Assembly: GCF_900187445.1 (NCBI RefSeq)
Contig: NZ_FYEB01000003.1
Coordinates: forward strand, 186,001-250,000
Direction of reading: 5' to 3'
Source: Pseudomonas sp. Irchel s3b2
GTDB taxonomy: Bacteria > Pseudomonadota > Gammaproteobacteria > Pseudomonadales > Pseudomonadaceae
DNA: 64,000 nucleotides
Shown here: piece by piece, positions 25,013 to 34,105 of the stretch
Layout of the letters: every line of letters starts with the position of its first letter
Position numbering within the stretch: position 1 is the stretch's first letter
Position numbers and translations under genes: made by a program
The notes under the pieces: model-generated
The model's database searches: none
Told to the model about the DNA's origin: nothing
Seen by the model: only the letters and a program-made list of their open reading frames with translations

Positions 25013-26767
25013 GTGGCATTGACGATTCTTGGCCTGTCCGGCGCCCTTAGCCATGATCCTTCCGCAGCCTTGTATATCGACGGCAAGCTGGTCGCGGCGG
25101 CTGAAGAAGAGCGTTTCGTGCGCGATAAACATGCAAAGAACCGCATGCCTTACGAATCGGCGAAGTTCTGCCTCGAGCAGGCGGGCATCAAGCCGTCCGA
25201 CGTTGATGTGGTGGCGATTCCGTTCGCGCCGATCAGTCTGTTCGGCAAGGCTCGCTGGCACTACGCCAAGCGTTACTGGTACGCCCCGGACCGCGCCCTC
25301 GACGCAATCCTGATGGGCAATCGTCGCTACAAGCGCTATCGCAACAAGATTGTCTGGTGCCTCGAGCAACTGGGCTTCGACCCGAAGAAAATCAAGATCG
25401 AGCCGGTCGAGCACCACCTGGCCCACGCCTCCAGTGCCTACCACTGTTCCGGTTTCAAAGAGAAAACCGCGATTCTCGGGATCGACGGCAAGGGCGAGTA
25501 CGCCACGACCTTCTTCGGTTACGGCGAAAACGGCAAGATCCACAAGATCAAGGAATTCTTCGATCCGGACTCCCTCGGCGGCCTGTACGGCGCGATCACC
25601 GAGTTCCTCGGTTTCGAGATGCTCGACGGTGAGTTCAAAGTCATGGGCATGGCGCCGTATGGGGATGCCAGCAAATACGATTTCTCGCGTCTGGCCTCGT
25701 TCGAGAACGGCGAGCTGGTGATCAACACCGACTACGCCAATGTCATCGGCCTGCGTCGCTATAAAGAGAAGGGCAAGGGTTTCTACTTCTCGCCGAAGCT
25801 GATCGAATGGCTGGGGCCCAAGCGCGAAGGCGACATCGCCGACGAGCCGTACATTCATTATGCCGCGAGCATGCAAGCGCTGTTCGAGAAGCTGGCATTG
25901 CAGATGATCGACCACTACCTGGGCGATGTGCTCAAGGAAACCGGCAAGCTGGCCTTTGCCGGCGGCTGTGCGTTGAACGTCAAGCTGAACCAGAAAATCA
26001 TTGCCCGCGACGACATCAAAGAGCTGTTCGTTCAGCCTGCGTCCGGCGATGCCGGTACCGCGGTCGGCGCTGCGGCCTACGTGTCCCACGCCCGTGGTGT
26101 ACCGGTCGAGAAGATGGAACACGTTTACCTCGGCCCGTCCTACAGCAACGAAGACGTGATCGCCGCCTGTGCCCGTCACCCGAGTGCGCCAGCTTGGCGC
26201 AAACTCGACAACATGCCGGAAAAAATCGCCAAAATCATGGTCGACGGCAACCCGGTAGCCTGGTTCCAGGGCCGTATGGAATTCGGCCCGCGCGCCTTGG
26301 GCGGTCGTTCGATCATCGGTTGCCCGAGCGCGACCGGCGTGGCTGACCGGATCAACCACCAGATCAAGTTCCGCGAGCGCTGGAGGCCTTTCTGCCCGTC
26401 GATGCTCGACACCGTTGCGCCGCAGATGATCAAGATCGATCACCCGGCGCCGTTCATGACCTTCACCTTCGAAGTGGCTGAAGAGTGGAAAACCCGCGTG
26501 CCGGAAGTTGTCCACGAAGACGGCACTTCCCGGGCCCAGGTGCTCAAGCGCGAATACAACCCGCGCTACTACGACATGATGAAAGCGCTGGAAGTACTGA
26601 CCGGCAACGGCGTGTCGCTGAACACTTCGCTCAACCGTCGTGGCGAGCCGATGATCTGCTCGCCGACCGATGCCTTGAACATGTTCTTCGGTTCCGACCT
26701 GCAATACCTGATTATGGAAGACATTCTGGTGGTCAAAGAAGGCGCGGACGGGTATGCAGTTGACTGA
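25013..26767 (+). CDS. wapO: Carbamoyltransferase of LPS core (WapO-like)
   Basis: A 584-residue NodU/CmcH-family carbamoyltransferase. In P. aeruginosa the homologue (PA5005) puts the 7-O-carbamoyl group on a core heptose. The N-terminal Kae1-like domain contains EPVEHHLAHASSAY (metal-binding His motif), GIDGKGEYAT and FAGGCALNVKLN; the C-terminal domain contains FGPRALGGRSIIG and SLNRRGEPM, which bind the carbamoyl donor. Start is GTG 25013, preceded by AAAGAGG. It overlaps the next gene by 14 bases, so it heads a new transcription unit for outer-core genes. Confidence 0.93.
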   Translation: MALTILGLSGALSHDPSAALYIDGKLVAAAEEERFVRDKHAKNRMPYESAKFCLEQAGIKPSDVDVVAIPFAPISLFGKARWHYAKRYWYAPDRALDAILMGNRRYKRYRNKIVWCLEQLGFDPKKIKIEPVEHHLAHASSAYHCSGFKEKTAILGIDGKGEYATTFFGYGENGKIHKIKEFFDPDSLGGLYGAITEFLGFEMLDGEFKVMGMAPYGDASKYDFSRLASFENGELVINTDYANVIGLRRYKEKGKGFYFSPKLIEWLGPKREGDIADEPYIHYAASMQALFEKLALQMIDHYLGDVLKETGKLAFAGGCALNVKLNQKIIARDDIKELFVQPASGDAGTAVGAAAYVSHARGVPVEKMEHVYLGPSYSNEDVIAACARHPSAPAWRKLDNMPEKIAKIMVDGNPVAWFQGRMEFGPRALGGRSIIGCPSATGVADRINHQIKFRERWRPFCPSMLDTVAPQMIKIDHPAPFMTFTFEVAEEWKTRVPEVVHEDGTSRAQVLKREYNPRYYDMMKALEVLTGNGVSLNTSLNRRGEPMICSPTDALNMFFGSDLQYLIMEDILVVKEGADGYAVD

Positions 26768-27665
26768 CATGCTGATCAGTGTCGTTATTCCTGCTTATAA
26801 CTACGCCAAAACCTTGCCGCGTGCGGTGAAATCGGTGCTGGCGCAGTTGGGTGATGCCCAGGCTGAGTTGCTGGTGATCGATGACGGTTCCACTGACGCG
26901 ACGCCGCAAGTTCTGGAGCAGCTCCTGACTGAACATGCCGGATGCTTTAGAGCTCTGCGCAAACCCAATGGCGGTTTGTCTTCAGTGCGTAATCGCGGGA
27001 TCGAGGAGGCTCGGGGGCAATACCTGATCTTCCTCGATGCCGATGATGAGATGGCGCCTGGTGCGCTGGCTGCATTGACCCGGCATATCTCCAGCAATCC
27101 GGACAGCCGTTTGATCATTGGCGGTTACTGGTCGGTGTTCGACGACGGTCGTCGCGTCCAGCATGCCGTAAAACCCTTGCCAGCCACCCCGCGCCAGCGT
27201 GTGCGGGGCTACTTGCTGGACAAGACGGTATCGCTGTCTAACGGCGCCTGCGCAATGCATCGCGAAGTGTTTGCGCCGGGCAACTATCCTGAGCACTTGC
27301 GCAACGTTGAAGATATTCCGGTGTTTGCTCAGGTGCTGGCGCGTTTCCCGTGCACTGTGCTCGATCAGCCGCTGGCGTTGATCTACAAGCATGGCGACAG
27401 CATGCGGCATGACCTCAAGCAAAGTCTGGCGGCGGGCGTGGGGATGGTTGACGAGGTATTTTCCTCGGTACGCATGCCTCAAGAACTGCAGGACCTGCGC
27501 CAGGCTTTCCTGGCTCAGCGCTGCCTGTCGTTGTTCCGCGATTGCTACAGTGCCGGCGATTATGTCAACGCCAAGGCTTTTTACGCCCGCGCCGTGCGCG
27601 CCGATCTGCGCTCGCTCACACGCTGGTCCTACACCCGCAAGGCCATCCGGTTGTTGTTCAAGTGA
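26754..27665 (+). CDS. Family 2 glycosyltransferase
   Basis: A 303-residue GT-A fold transferase: MLISVVIPAYNYAKTLPRAV at the N terminus, LVIDDGSTDAT, and the metal-binding DADD in YLIFLDADDEMAPGAL. It probably adds a sugar of the outer core or a side branch. ATG 26754 overlaps the carbamoyltransferase end; ATG 26769 is an alternative. Its stop overlaps the next GTG. PAO1 has a different (GT4) gene here as I recall, so this is a strain-variable position; a role like WapR (rhamnose transfer) is possible but not shown. Confidence 0.88.
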   Translation: MQLTDMLISVVIPAYNYAKTLPRAVKSVLAQLGDAQAELLVIDDGSTDATPQVLEQLLTEHAGCFRALRKPNGGLSSVRNRGIEEARGQYLIFLDADDEMAPGALAALTRHISSNPDSRLIIGGYWSVFDDGRRVQHAVKPLPATPRQRVRGYLLDKTVSLSNGACAMHREVFAPGNYPEHLRNVEDIPVFAQVLARFPCTVLDQPLALIYKHGDSMRHDLKQSLAAGVGMVDEVFSSVRMPQELQDLRQAFLAQRCLSLFRDCYSAGDYVNAKAFYARAVRADLRSLTRWSYTRKAIRLLFK

Positions 27666-28948
27666 ACACGCCGCCGTCTGACACAAGTGTGTTCCAGGCG
27701 CAGGGATGCTGGGCACAAAAAGCGCGTGAGCTGGACCGTTATCGCTGGAAGCTGCTGCGCGAGCGTCATGGTCGCTGTGGCAGCTTTTTGCGCCTGGTTC
27801 GTGATGTGTTGGTGGACGTGGCGGTCGGGATACGCGCCAAGGCGTGCCTGAGTGATTCGATCGTCGCTGCACCCTGTGAGGTGCTGTTGCTGCATTCGGC
27901 ACCCAAGTCCATGGCGTTGCAGCGCAAGAATATTTTGATCGAGGGCCTGCGCAAGCGCGGGCGGCATCTGACAGAGGCAGCGTTACGTTCTCCGTCGGAC
28001 GCCTGCGCCCAGCGCATGCTCCTGGCGCCGCCGCAGTCTGTGCCGCTGCGTTATCTGGTGTACGCCGCCCATGCCCAGTGGCTGGTGATGACGTATTCGC
28101 CCAAGGTGCTGATCAACGAACGCAACGGTAGTCTTCATGCACCGTTCCTGCGCTTGGCATTGGCTGCGCGTGGTGCCCGCCTGCTGCAACTGGCCCATGC
28201 GACGACGCTGGAGTCTTCACGGCGATTGGGGATGAATGACTACGATTATTACGGCGTCTTTGGCCATAGTTCGCTGGTTGCCTTGCAAGAAAGAACCTTG
28301 CGGTTCGGTGAGTCGACGGTGGTGCTGATCGGTTCTTACCTCGCCGATGAAACCTATGATCTGCCCGTTGCCGATCCCGCTCTGCGGACGTTGTTGATTC
28401 TGGGGGTTGGCCCTGATCGGGAAAAAGAACCGGGCTACCAGCGCACCTATCAGTTACTGCGCAACTGGGCCGAGCAGCATCCGCACTATCGCGTGCTGTT
28501 CAAGCGTCATCCGCGCAGCAAGGCGCAATTCTGGAGCGATGCCGCTGCGCAGTTAGCCAGCATCGATTTGCTGGATAGCACGTGTTCACTGGCGGACGCT
28601 CTGGCGCAGGCCAGCGTTGTCGTCAATATCATGTCCAATGCCGGTATTGAGGCAGGGCTGGCGGGTCGGCCGGTGATCCATGTGAATGCGGGCAGCGATG
28701 TGGATATCTTCTCTCACTCGCTGTTTTTTGGGCCTCAAGTGCGCGATGAGCATGAGTTTTCCCGCCAGTTGCAAACGCTTGAGCAGGATTATCCGGGGCA
28801 TGTGGCCCAAGCCCGGCGTTTTGCCGATTACCACCTGGTATACGGTTCTCAGGGTTTGGCGAAGACCATTCAGCTGGTTGATAACTTGCTGCGAGGCACA
28901 GACCCTGCGCGTGACTTCGAGACCTTCAAGTTGTCTGCCGCCGGCTGA
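27662..28948 (+). CDS. Unknown GT-B-like protein of the LPS locus
   Basis: 428 residues from GTG 27662, which overlaps the previous stop (GTGA). No signal peptide. The N-terminal half is basic (RKNILIEGLRKRGRH). The C-terminal half has VLFKRHPRSK and NIMSNAGIEAGLAGRPVIHV, a pattern shared with KpsC/KpsS-type sugar transferases and with the protein at 29882. I infer a nucleotide-sugar transferase acting on the core; the exact family is not recognised. The frame extends upstream to 27542 only as overlap with the glycosyltransferase gene. Confidence 0.78.
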   Translation: MNTPPSDTSVFQAQGCWAQKARELDRYRWKLLRERHGRCGSFLRLVRDVLVDVAVGIRAKACLSDSIVAAPCEVLLLHSAPKSMALQRKNILIEGLRKRGRHLTEAALRSPSDACAQRMLLAPPQSVPLRYLVYAAHAQWLVMTYSPKVLINERNGSLHAPFLRLALAARGARLLQLAHATTLESSRRLGMNDYDYYGVFGHSSLVALQERTLRFGESTVVLIGSYLADETYDLPVADPALRTLLILGVGPDREKEPGYQRTYQLLRNWAEQHPHYRVLFKRHPRSKAQFWSDAAAQLASIDLLDSTCSLADALAQASVVVNIMSNAGIEAGLAGRPVIHVNAGSDVDIFSHSLFFGPQVRDEHEFSRQLQTLEQDYPGHVAQARRFADYHLVYGSQGLAKTIQLVDNLLRGTDPARDFETFKLSAAG

Positions 28949-28966
28949 CACTGGCGGTTTAAGGGC

Positions 28967-29599
28967 TTAAGGGCTGAGCGCCAGGCTCAGTTCCCGTTCA
29001 TTACACACGCGTTGATGGTTCAGGTAATGCTCAAGGAACTGGTTGTCTTTGAGTAGCCACTCGCGATCCTGACGATAGCGCAACATATGCTTGAAATTGC
29101 GCAGGCGCAGGCCTTTGCGCAGCGGCTTGTGATAGGCGCGCAGGTCGGCGATGTCGATCAGCCCTAGCGTATTTTCAGGCGTCAATACCACATTGCCCAG
29201 GTGCGCGGAGCGAAAGTAGATGCCGTCCTCATGCAGGCGTGCAATGAACTCACCCAGTTGTGCCCGAAGAAATTCGTTGTTGTCGGTGCCCAGCAATTGA
29301 CGCAGGGTGCGACCGGGCAGGGGATCATAATGCACGGCATCGCGCTCGATGCTGGGGATGCGATAAATCTGGCGAACCGTTGGGCATTCGATGTTGCGTT
29401 CGCGCAATGCTCGGCAGTTGTCGGCGAAGCGCCGAGCATAAGGCGCCCAAAGTGCAGATGTCAGCAGTCGTTTACGGCGAAACAGCTTGAGCATCGAGCC
29501 ATCGGCCAGGCACAAAACTTTATCCCCTTTACCATCGGCCTCGAGAACGTCGGCGCCCTCGCGCATGGTGAGATAAGCGGTATGGTCGAGCGTTTGCAT
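28967..29599 (-). CDS. LPS kinase, InaA/toluene-tolerance type
   Basis: 210 residues from ATG 29599, with GGAG five bases upstream (TTG 29602 is a less likely start). Motifs: MLKLFRRKR (ATP-lysine strand), catalytic-loop region YFRSAHLGNVVL, which keeps the Asn but lacks the usual HxD aspartate, and LIDIADLRAY. Similar proteins are annotated as toluene tolerance proteins or as PA4998-type kinases. It is the only minus-strand gene within the outer-core block and converges on the gene at 27662, with 18 bases between the two stops. Confidence 0.82.
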   Translation of the reverse strand: MQTLDHTAYLTMREGADVLEADGKGDKVLCLADGSMLKLFRRKRLLTSALWAPYARRFADNCRALRERNIECPTVRQIYRIPSIERDAVHYDPLPGRTLRQLLGTDNNEFLRAQLGEFIARLHEDGIYFRSAHLGNVVLTPENTLGLIDIADLRAYHKPLRKGLRLRNFKHMLRYRQDREWLLKDNQFLEHYLNHQRVCNERELSLALSP

Positions 29600-29881
29600 C
29601 AAGGCTCCAGGGCTTGGCCTGATGGAAGGGTCAGCCGGCTATGTTACCGCAGTGCGCATGCTGCAAAAAACCGCTGTGGTACAATCGCCTCGCTTTTTAA
29701 GAGGCAGTTGCCCGCTCACCGGGTTGCCTGGCGCAATACCACCGAGTGCTGGCTTCTGATTCTTGGCTTTATACTTCCAAACGCGGACGGGCGAATAACA
29801 GGGTGTTGATGTCTGCGGACGTGTCGCACGTGGTTATATTGCACTTTGGCGGGTGGATGCGGCCTATTTTTTGGACACCCT
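29600..29881. promoter_or_regulatory. Divergent promoter region
   Basis: The 282 bases between two divergent genes contain no gene. Candidate -10 boxes on the plus strand are TACAAT at 29678-29683 and TATACT at 29771-29776, and a small hairpin (CCTC-GCTTTTTAA-GAGG) lies near 29689. Matching -35 boxes are weak. Confidence 0.35.
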
Positions 29882-30994
29882 ATGACGACGATGCTGTTCA
29901 TTTCCTTGGCCAAACATCAAGGCCTCTATTTCAATCGGTTACTCAATGAGACCGAGTTACAAGGTAAAGTCGTTACCCCACCACAGATGCCCTGGCCAAG
30001 GTTGCTGCAGACTTCCAGAGTGCTTTCGCGAATCGACTGGCCGAGCCTGATCGAAGAAAAATGCGAGGAGCGGCGCGTCAAGAACAAAAACGATGGTCAC
30101 TTGTATCGTCTGTTGTTACGTCTTGAGCTGATTTGGATGGCACTGCGTGCCCAGGCCCTGCTTGATCGCGAGCGCCCCGATGCGCTGGTGTTCTGGAATG
30201 GTTCCCATCGATACTGCCGATTGCTGACGGCTTTGGCGCCGCCGGGTTGTAAGACTTTCTTCTTCGAGAACGGTCTGTTGCCCGATACCACAACCGTTGA
30301 TCCGCAGGGCGTGAACTACCTGAACGCCGTTCCACGCGAAGCCGGTTTTTACCTCAACTATCCTTATCCCGTGCCTGAAAGTCAGGCAGTGCCTGTGCTG
30401 ATTCCACGCCAGCCTCGTACCAGTGGTCCGGCACCGATCGTGCTGCCGGAGCAGTTCATCTTTATTCCGTTCCAGGATGACCGCGATAGTCAGGTTCGGC
30501 TGTTTTCTCCCTGGATCAAGAACATGCGCGAGATGTTTGCCTTGGGCGAGCGCTTGGCCAATGAGACGGGTCTGACAGTGGTGTTCAAGGAGCATCCATC
30601 CAGTCGCGAAACGTATCCCGAGTTGCATGAGCGTACTCACGAGCGCCTGCTGTTCGCCAACGGCAACGCCACTCAGCAGTTGATCGAGTCCAGTCAGTTT
30701 GTGGTCACGCTGAACTCGACGGTTGGCCTGGAAAGCCTCCTCTTGGGTAAGCCCGTACTAACCTTGGGCCAGGCGTTTTTCAATATCGAAGGGCTGGTAA
30801 TGCATGCCGATAACGCCGAGCAGGTGGTGGAACTGGCGCGCGCATTCCCGCAATGGCCACTCAATGAGCGGTTGAGGCGTAACTTTCTCCATTACCTCTC
30901 TGAACACTACTGTATCAAGGGTGGCTGGAAGAACGCCGACAAGGCCCAGTTGCAGCGGGTCGCCAATCGAATGCTGGGTAAAGCTGAATGCTGA
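29882..30994 (+). CDS. Capsule-type polysaccharide protein (KpsC/KpsS-like)
   Basis: 370 residues from ATG 29882 (the frame opens at GTG 29846). The opening MTTMLFISLAKHQGLYFN, the middle FIFIPFQDDRDSQV and the C-terminal LTVVFKEHPSS and LNSTVGLESLLLGKPVLTLG match the Capsule_synth (PF05159) group of beta-Kdo and related transferases. In this LPS setting it may transfer an outer-core or side-chain sugar instead of building a capsule linker. It overlaps the next gene by 7 bases, so it is co-translated with the ligase. Confidence 0.82.
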   Translation: MTTMLFISLAKHQGLYFNRLLNETELQGKVVTPPQMPWPRLLQTSRVLSRIDWPSLIEEKCEERRVKNKNDGHLYRLLLRLELIWMALRAQALLDRERPDALVFWNGSHRYCRLLTALAPPGCKTFFFENGLLPDTTTVDPQGVNYLNAVPREAGFYLNYPYPVPESQAVPVLIPRQPRTSGPAPIVLPEQFIFIPFQDDRDSQVRLFSPWIKNMREMFALGERLANETGLTVVFKEHPSSRETYPELHERTHERLLFANGNATQQLIESSQFVVTLNSTVGLESLLLGKPVLTLGQAFFNIEGLVMHADNAEQVVELARAFPQWPLNERLRRNFLHYLSEHYCIKGGWKNADKAQLQRVANRMLGKAEC

Positions 30995-32211
30995 CAGGAA
31001 TGAAGAAAATTATCGGTAAGGATGCCTTGGCGATGTGGGCGTCTATCGGTTTTCTCGTGCTGCTGTGTGGGGCGTGGGTACTGCCGGACAACAAGCTTTA
31101 TCACCAAATGATGATTTTCCTGCTGTGGCTGCCTGCCTTGTTGGCACTGTTCCATAGGGATTTTCGCGTGATGCTCAAGCAGCCGGAGTGCATCCTCTTT
31201 GCGATCTTCGCGGCCTGGACGTTATTGGTGCTGATGGTTGAGGGCGGCAATAACATTTTTGGCAAAAGCAAGGTGACGCTCTATGTGGCCCTTACCTTGT
31301 CAGGCGTGCTACTGGCTGCGCAGAACCGCAAGTGGCGGTTCGAGTCCATGTTGTTGTATGCATCGATTATGGGCGGTTTTTTTGCTGCGGCTTCCTGGGT
31401 CTACTTTTATGACGTGTCCGCTCAACCTTTAAGCGGCAGGCTGATTGCTATTGGCTTGTGGGACACTGCGATCATGGCCGCGCATGCGGTGGGGGCCTTG
31501 CTGATTCTTGGCGTCTTCACGTTGCAGACCAGGCGCTTCAATCCCTGGATGATGGTGTTGCTGCTGATTCCTGCACTGGGATATGCGCTATTCCTTGGCT
31601 TCAGCCAAACCCGCGGTGTGTGGATCGGCTTGCTGGCCTGTCTGTTCGTGATGGGAGTGGCACGACCGTCGCGCCTGGGGAGCGGGCTGATCATTCTGGT
31701 GGTCCTGGGGTTGGCGTCCATTGCTATATTCAAGCCGGAAATCCTCTTGCAGCGTGGCGTTTCGTTCCGTCCCGAGCTATGGAACGGCGGCATTCAATTG
31801 ATGCTGGATCATTGGGGGATGGGATTGGGATTTCATGAGTACCTGATTCCTGTTCCTGAAATCGGACAGTCATTCAAACATCCCCATAACCTGTTCCTGG
31901 ATATCGGTGTGCGTCTGGGAGTACCTGGCCTGCTGCTGTTCGGCTGGCTGTGGCTGACGGCCGGCTGGCGTGGCTGGATTTCGCGCGCGCAGCCATTGGG
32001 GCAAGTGTTGCTCGCACTCTGGGTGTTTTCCGGGGCGTCCTTGATGACCGATGGCATTGGTCTCTGGCTCAAGCCCAATGCGGACTGGTTGATCACCTGG
32101 TTACCGATTGCCTTGAGTATCGTGTTGGCCACTCGTGGAAGCAATGAAACCAAAGGTTCCGTCTGGAGTGTTTCAACCCCTGATGCTGCTGGCCCGGAAG
32201 CGAAGTGCTAA
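30988..32211 (+). CDS. waaL: O-antigen ligase family protein
   Basis: A 407-residue inner-membrane protein with about ten to twelve hydrophobic segments. The Wzy_C/WaaL signature is seen in the periplasmic loop: FSQTRGVWIGLLACLF, then RPELWNGGIQL and the conserved histidine region FKHPHNLFLDIGVRLG. WaaL joins O-antigen to lipid A-core at the periplasmic face; Wzy polymerases look alike, but location after core genes and before msbA (as PA4999) favours ligase. ATG 30988 overlaps the previous stop. Confidence 0.85.
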   Translation: MLTGMKKIIGKDALAMWASIGFLVLLCGAWVLPDNKLYHQMMIFLLWLPALLALFHRDFRVMLKQPECILFAIFAAWTLLVLMVEGGNNIFGKSKVTLYVALTLSGVLLAAQNRKWRFESMLLYASIMGGFFAAASWVYFYDVSAQPLSGRLIAIGLWDTAIMAAHAVGALLILGVFTLQTRRFNPWMMVLLLIPALGYALFLGFSQTRGVWIGLLACLFVMGVARPSRLGSGLIILVVLGLASIAIFKPEILLQRGVSFRPELWNGGIQLMLDHWGMGLGFHEYLIPVPEIGQSFKHPHNLFLDIGVRLGVPGLLLFGWLWLTAGWRGWISRAQPLGQVLLALWVFSGASLMTDGIGLWLKPNADWLITWLPIALSIVLATRGSNETKGSVWSVSTPDAAGPEAKC

Positions 32212-32249
32212 CGCTGCGTTTTCGGCACCTCATCCCGGCTGAACCGATG

Positions 32250-32273
32250 TTGTAATTCGTTCGCTGTTACAAT
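32250..32273 (+). promoter_or_regulatory. Inverted repeat and candidate -10 before msbA
   Basis: TTGTAA (32250-32255) and TTACAA (32267-32272) form a dyad with 11 bases between; TACAAT (32268-32273) could be a -10 box 41 bases before the msbA ATG. No recognised regulator is matched. Confidence 0.3.
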
Positions 32274-32314
32274 CCACAGCTTGTCTGTCTTTTCAAACGT
32301 ACGAGGCGTGCCGA

Positions 32315-34105
32315 ATGGCCAATTCCGACCAGCAATCAAGCATGAAGATTTACCTGCGGTTGCTGAAATACGTGCTTCCGTACTGGGGTGCTTTCGCCGT
32401 CAGTATTGTCGGTTTCGTGCTATTTGCATCTAGCCAGCCGATGCTGGCGGACATGCTCAAGCATTTTCTCGACGCCTTGCAAAAACCCAATGACACCAAG
32501 TTTATGGGTGTCTCGCTGGTACTCGGCGTACCGTTATTGATTGTGCTGATTGCCGTCTACCAGGGTATCGGCTCATTTCTGGGCAATTATTACCTGGCCA
32601 AGGTTGCCCGTGGCGTGGTTCATGACTTGCGTTGCGCCTTGTTCGACAACCTGTTGACCCTGCCTAACCGCTACTTCGACAACCACAATTCCGGTCACCT
32701 GATTTCCCGTATTACCTATAACGTGACCATGGTCACCGGTGCCGCCACCGATGCGATCAAGGTGGTGATCCGCGAAGGCCTGACAGTGGTGTTCCTGTTC
32801 GGTTACCTGCTCTATAGCAACTGGAAAATGACCCTGGTATTGCTGGCGATCCTGCCGGTCATCGCGATTCTGGTGAGTAGCGCCAGCAAGAAATTTCGCA
32901 AGCAAAGCAAGAAAATTCAGGTGGCGATGGGTGATGTGACCCATGTGGCTTCGGAGACGATCCAGGGCTATCGCGTGGTTCGCAGCTTTGGCGGTGAGAC
33001 CTACGAAATCGATCGGTTCCACAAGGCCAGCGCCGACAACATGAACCGCAGCCTGGGCATGACCCGCACCCAGTCGATCTACACCCCGATGCTGCAACTG
33101 GTGATTTACGTCGGCATGGCTGTGTTGATGTATCTGGTGCTTTACCTTCGCGGCGATGCCTCTGCTGGCGAACTGGTTGCCTACATCACCGCCGCTGGTT
33201 TGTTACCCAAGCCGATTCGTCAGTTGTCGGAAGTCAGCGCCACGATCCAGAAAGGGCTGGCCGGTGCGGAGAGCATCTTCGAGCAGCTCGACGAAGCTCC
33301 GGAAGTCGATACTGGCACCAAGGAGATGGTGCGCGTCAGCGGTCGCCTGGAAGTGCGTAACCTGAGCTTCCAGTACCCGGGCACCGAGAAAGTCGTGCTC
33401 AATGATATTTCCTTTACCGCCGAAGAGGGCCAGATGGTGGCTCTGGTGGGGCGTTCAGGCAGCGGCAAGTCGACCTTGGCCAACCTGATTCCGCGTTTCT
33501 ATCACCACGACAAGGGCCAGATCCTGCTCGACGGTCTGGATGTCGAGGAATACAAGCTGACCAACCTGCGTCGACACATTGCCCTGGTGACCCAACAGGT
33601 CACCCTGTTCAACGACAGCGTCTCGAATAACATCGCCTACGGCGACCTCGCCGGCGCACCGTTCGAAGACGTGCGCAAGGCTGCCGAAGATGCCTACGCC
33701 GCCGAGTTCATCGAGCAAATGCCTCAAGGCTATGACACCCTGGTGGGCGAAAATGGCGTGCTGCTTTCCGGCGGTCAGCGCCAGCGTCTGGCGATTGCCC
33801 GGGCACTGCTCAAGAATGCGCCATTGCTGATCCTCGATGAGGCCACCTCGGCCCTCGACACCGAATCCGAGCGCCACATTCAAGGGGCTCTGGAACAAGT
33901 CATGAAGGGCCGTACCACGCTGGTGATCGCTCACCGCTTGTCGACCATCGAGAAGGCTGACCTGATCCTGTTGATGGACCAGGGCCGCATCGTCGAACGC
34001 GGCTCCCACGCCGAGTTGTTGGCGTTGAACGGTCTCTACGCGCGCCTGCACGAGAAGGATTTCGTCGAAAGCACCGACGAGGCGATGACGGAGTCCCACG
34101 TTTGA
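32315..34105 (+). CDS. msbA: Lipid A export permease/ATPase MsbA
   Basis: Homodimeric ABC exporter that flips lipid A-core to the periplasmic leaflet. 596 residues: six membrane segments in the first 320 residues and a nucleotide-binding domain after about 350, with Walker A GRSGSGKST, signature LSGGQRQRLAIARA and Walker B LLILDEATSALD. ATG 32315 has GAGG upstream. The stop overlaps a TTG start of the next gene, so the mig-14 homologue is translationally coupled. Confidence 0.96.
   Translation: MANSDQQSSMKIYLRLLKYVLPYWGAFAVSIVGFVLFASSQPMLADMLKHFLDALQKPNDTKFMGVSLVLGVPLLIVLIAVYQGIGSFLGNYYLAKVARGVVHDLRCALFDNLLTLPNRYFDNHNSGHLISRITYNVTMVTGAATDAIKVVIREGLTVVFLFGYLLYSNWKMTLVLLAILPVIAILVSSASKKFRKQSKKIQVAMGDVTHVASETIQGYRVVRSFGGETYEIDRFHKASADNMNRSLGMTRTQSIYTPMLQLVIYVGMAVLMYLVLYLRGDASAGELVAYITAAGLLPKPIRQLSEVSATIQKGLAGAESIFEQLDEAPEVDTGTKEMVRVSGRLEVRNLSFQYPGTEKVVLNDISFTAEEGQMVALVGRSGSGKSTLANLIPRFYHHDKGQILLDGLDVEEYKLTNLRRHIALVTQQVTLFNDSVSNNIAYGDLAGAPFEDVRKAAEDAYAAEFIEQMPQGYDTLVGENGVLLSGGQRQRLAIARALLKNAPLLILDEATSALDTESERHIQGALEQVMKGRTTLVIAHRLSTIEKADLILLMDQGRIVERGSHAELLALNGLYARLHEKDFVESTDEAMTESHV

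Noticed and set aside
24929..26770. 613-codon minus-strand frame across the carbamoyltransferase
   Set aside because: Antisense shadow; all carbamoyltransferase motifs are in the plus frame.
29746..29949. 67-codon plus-strand frame before the KpsC/KpsS-like gene
   Set aside because: No ribosome-binding site or family resemblance; overlaps the real gene in another frame.
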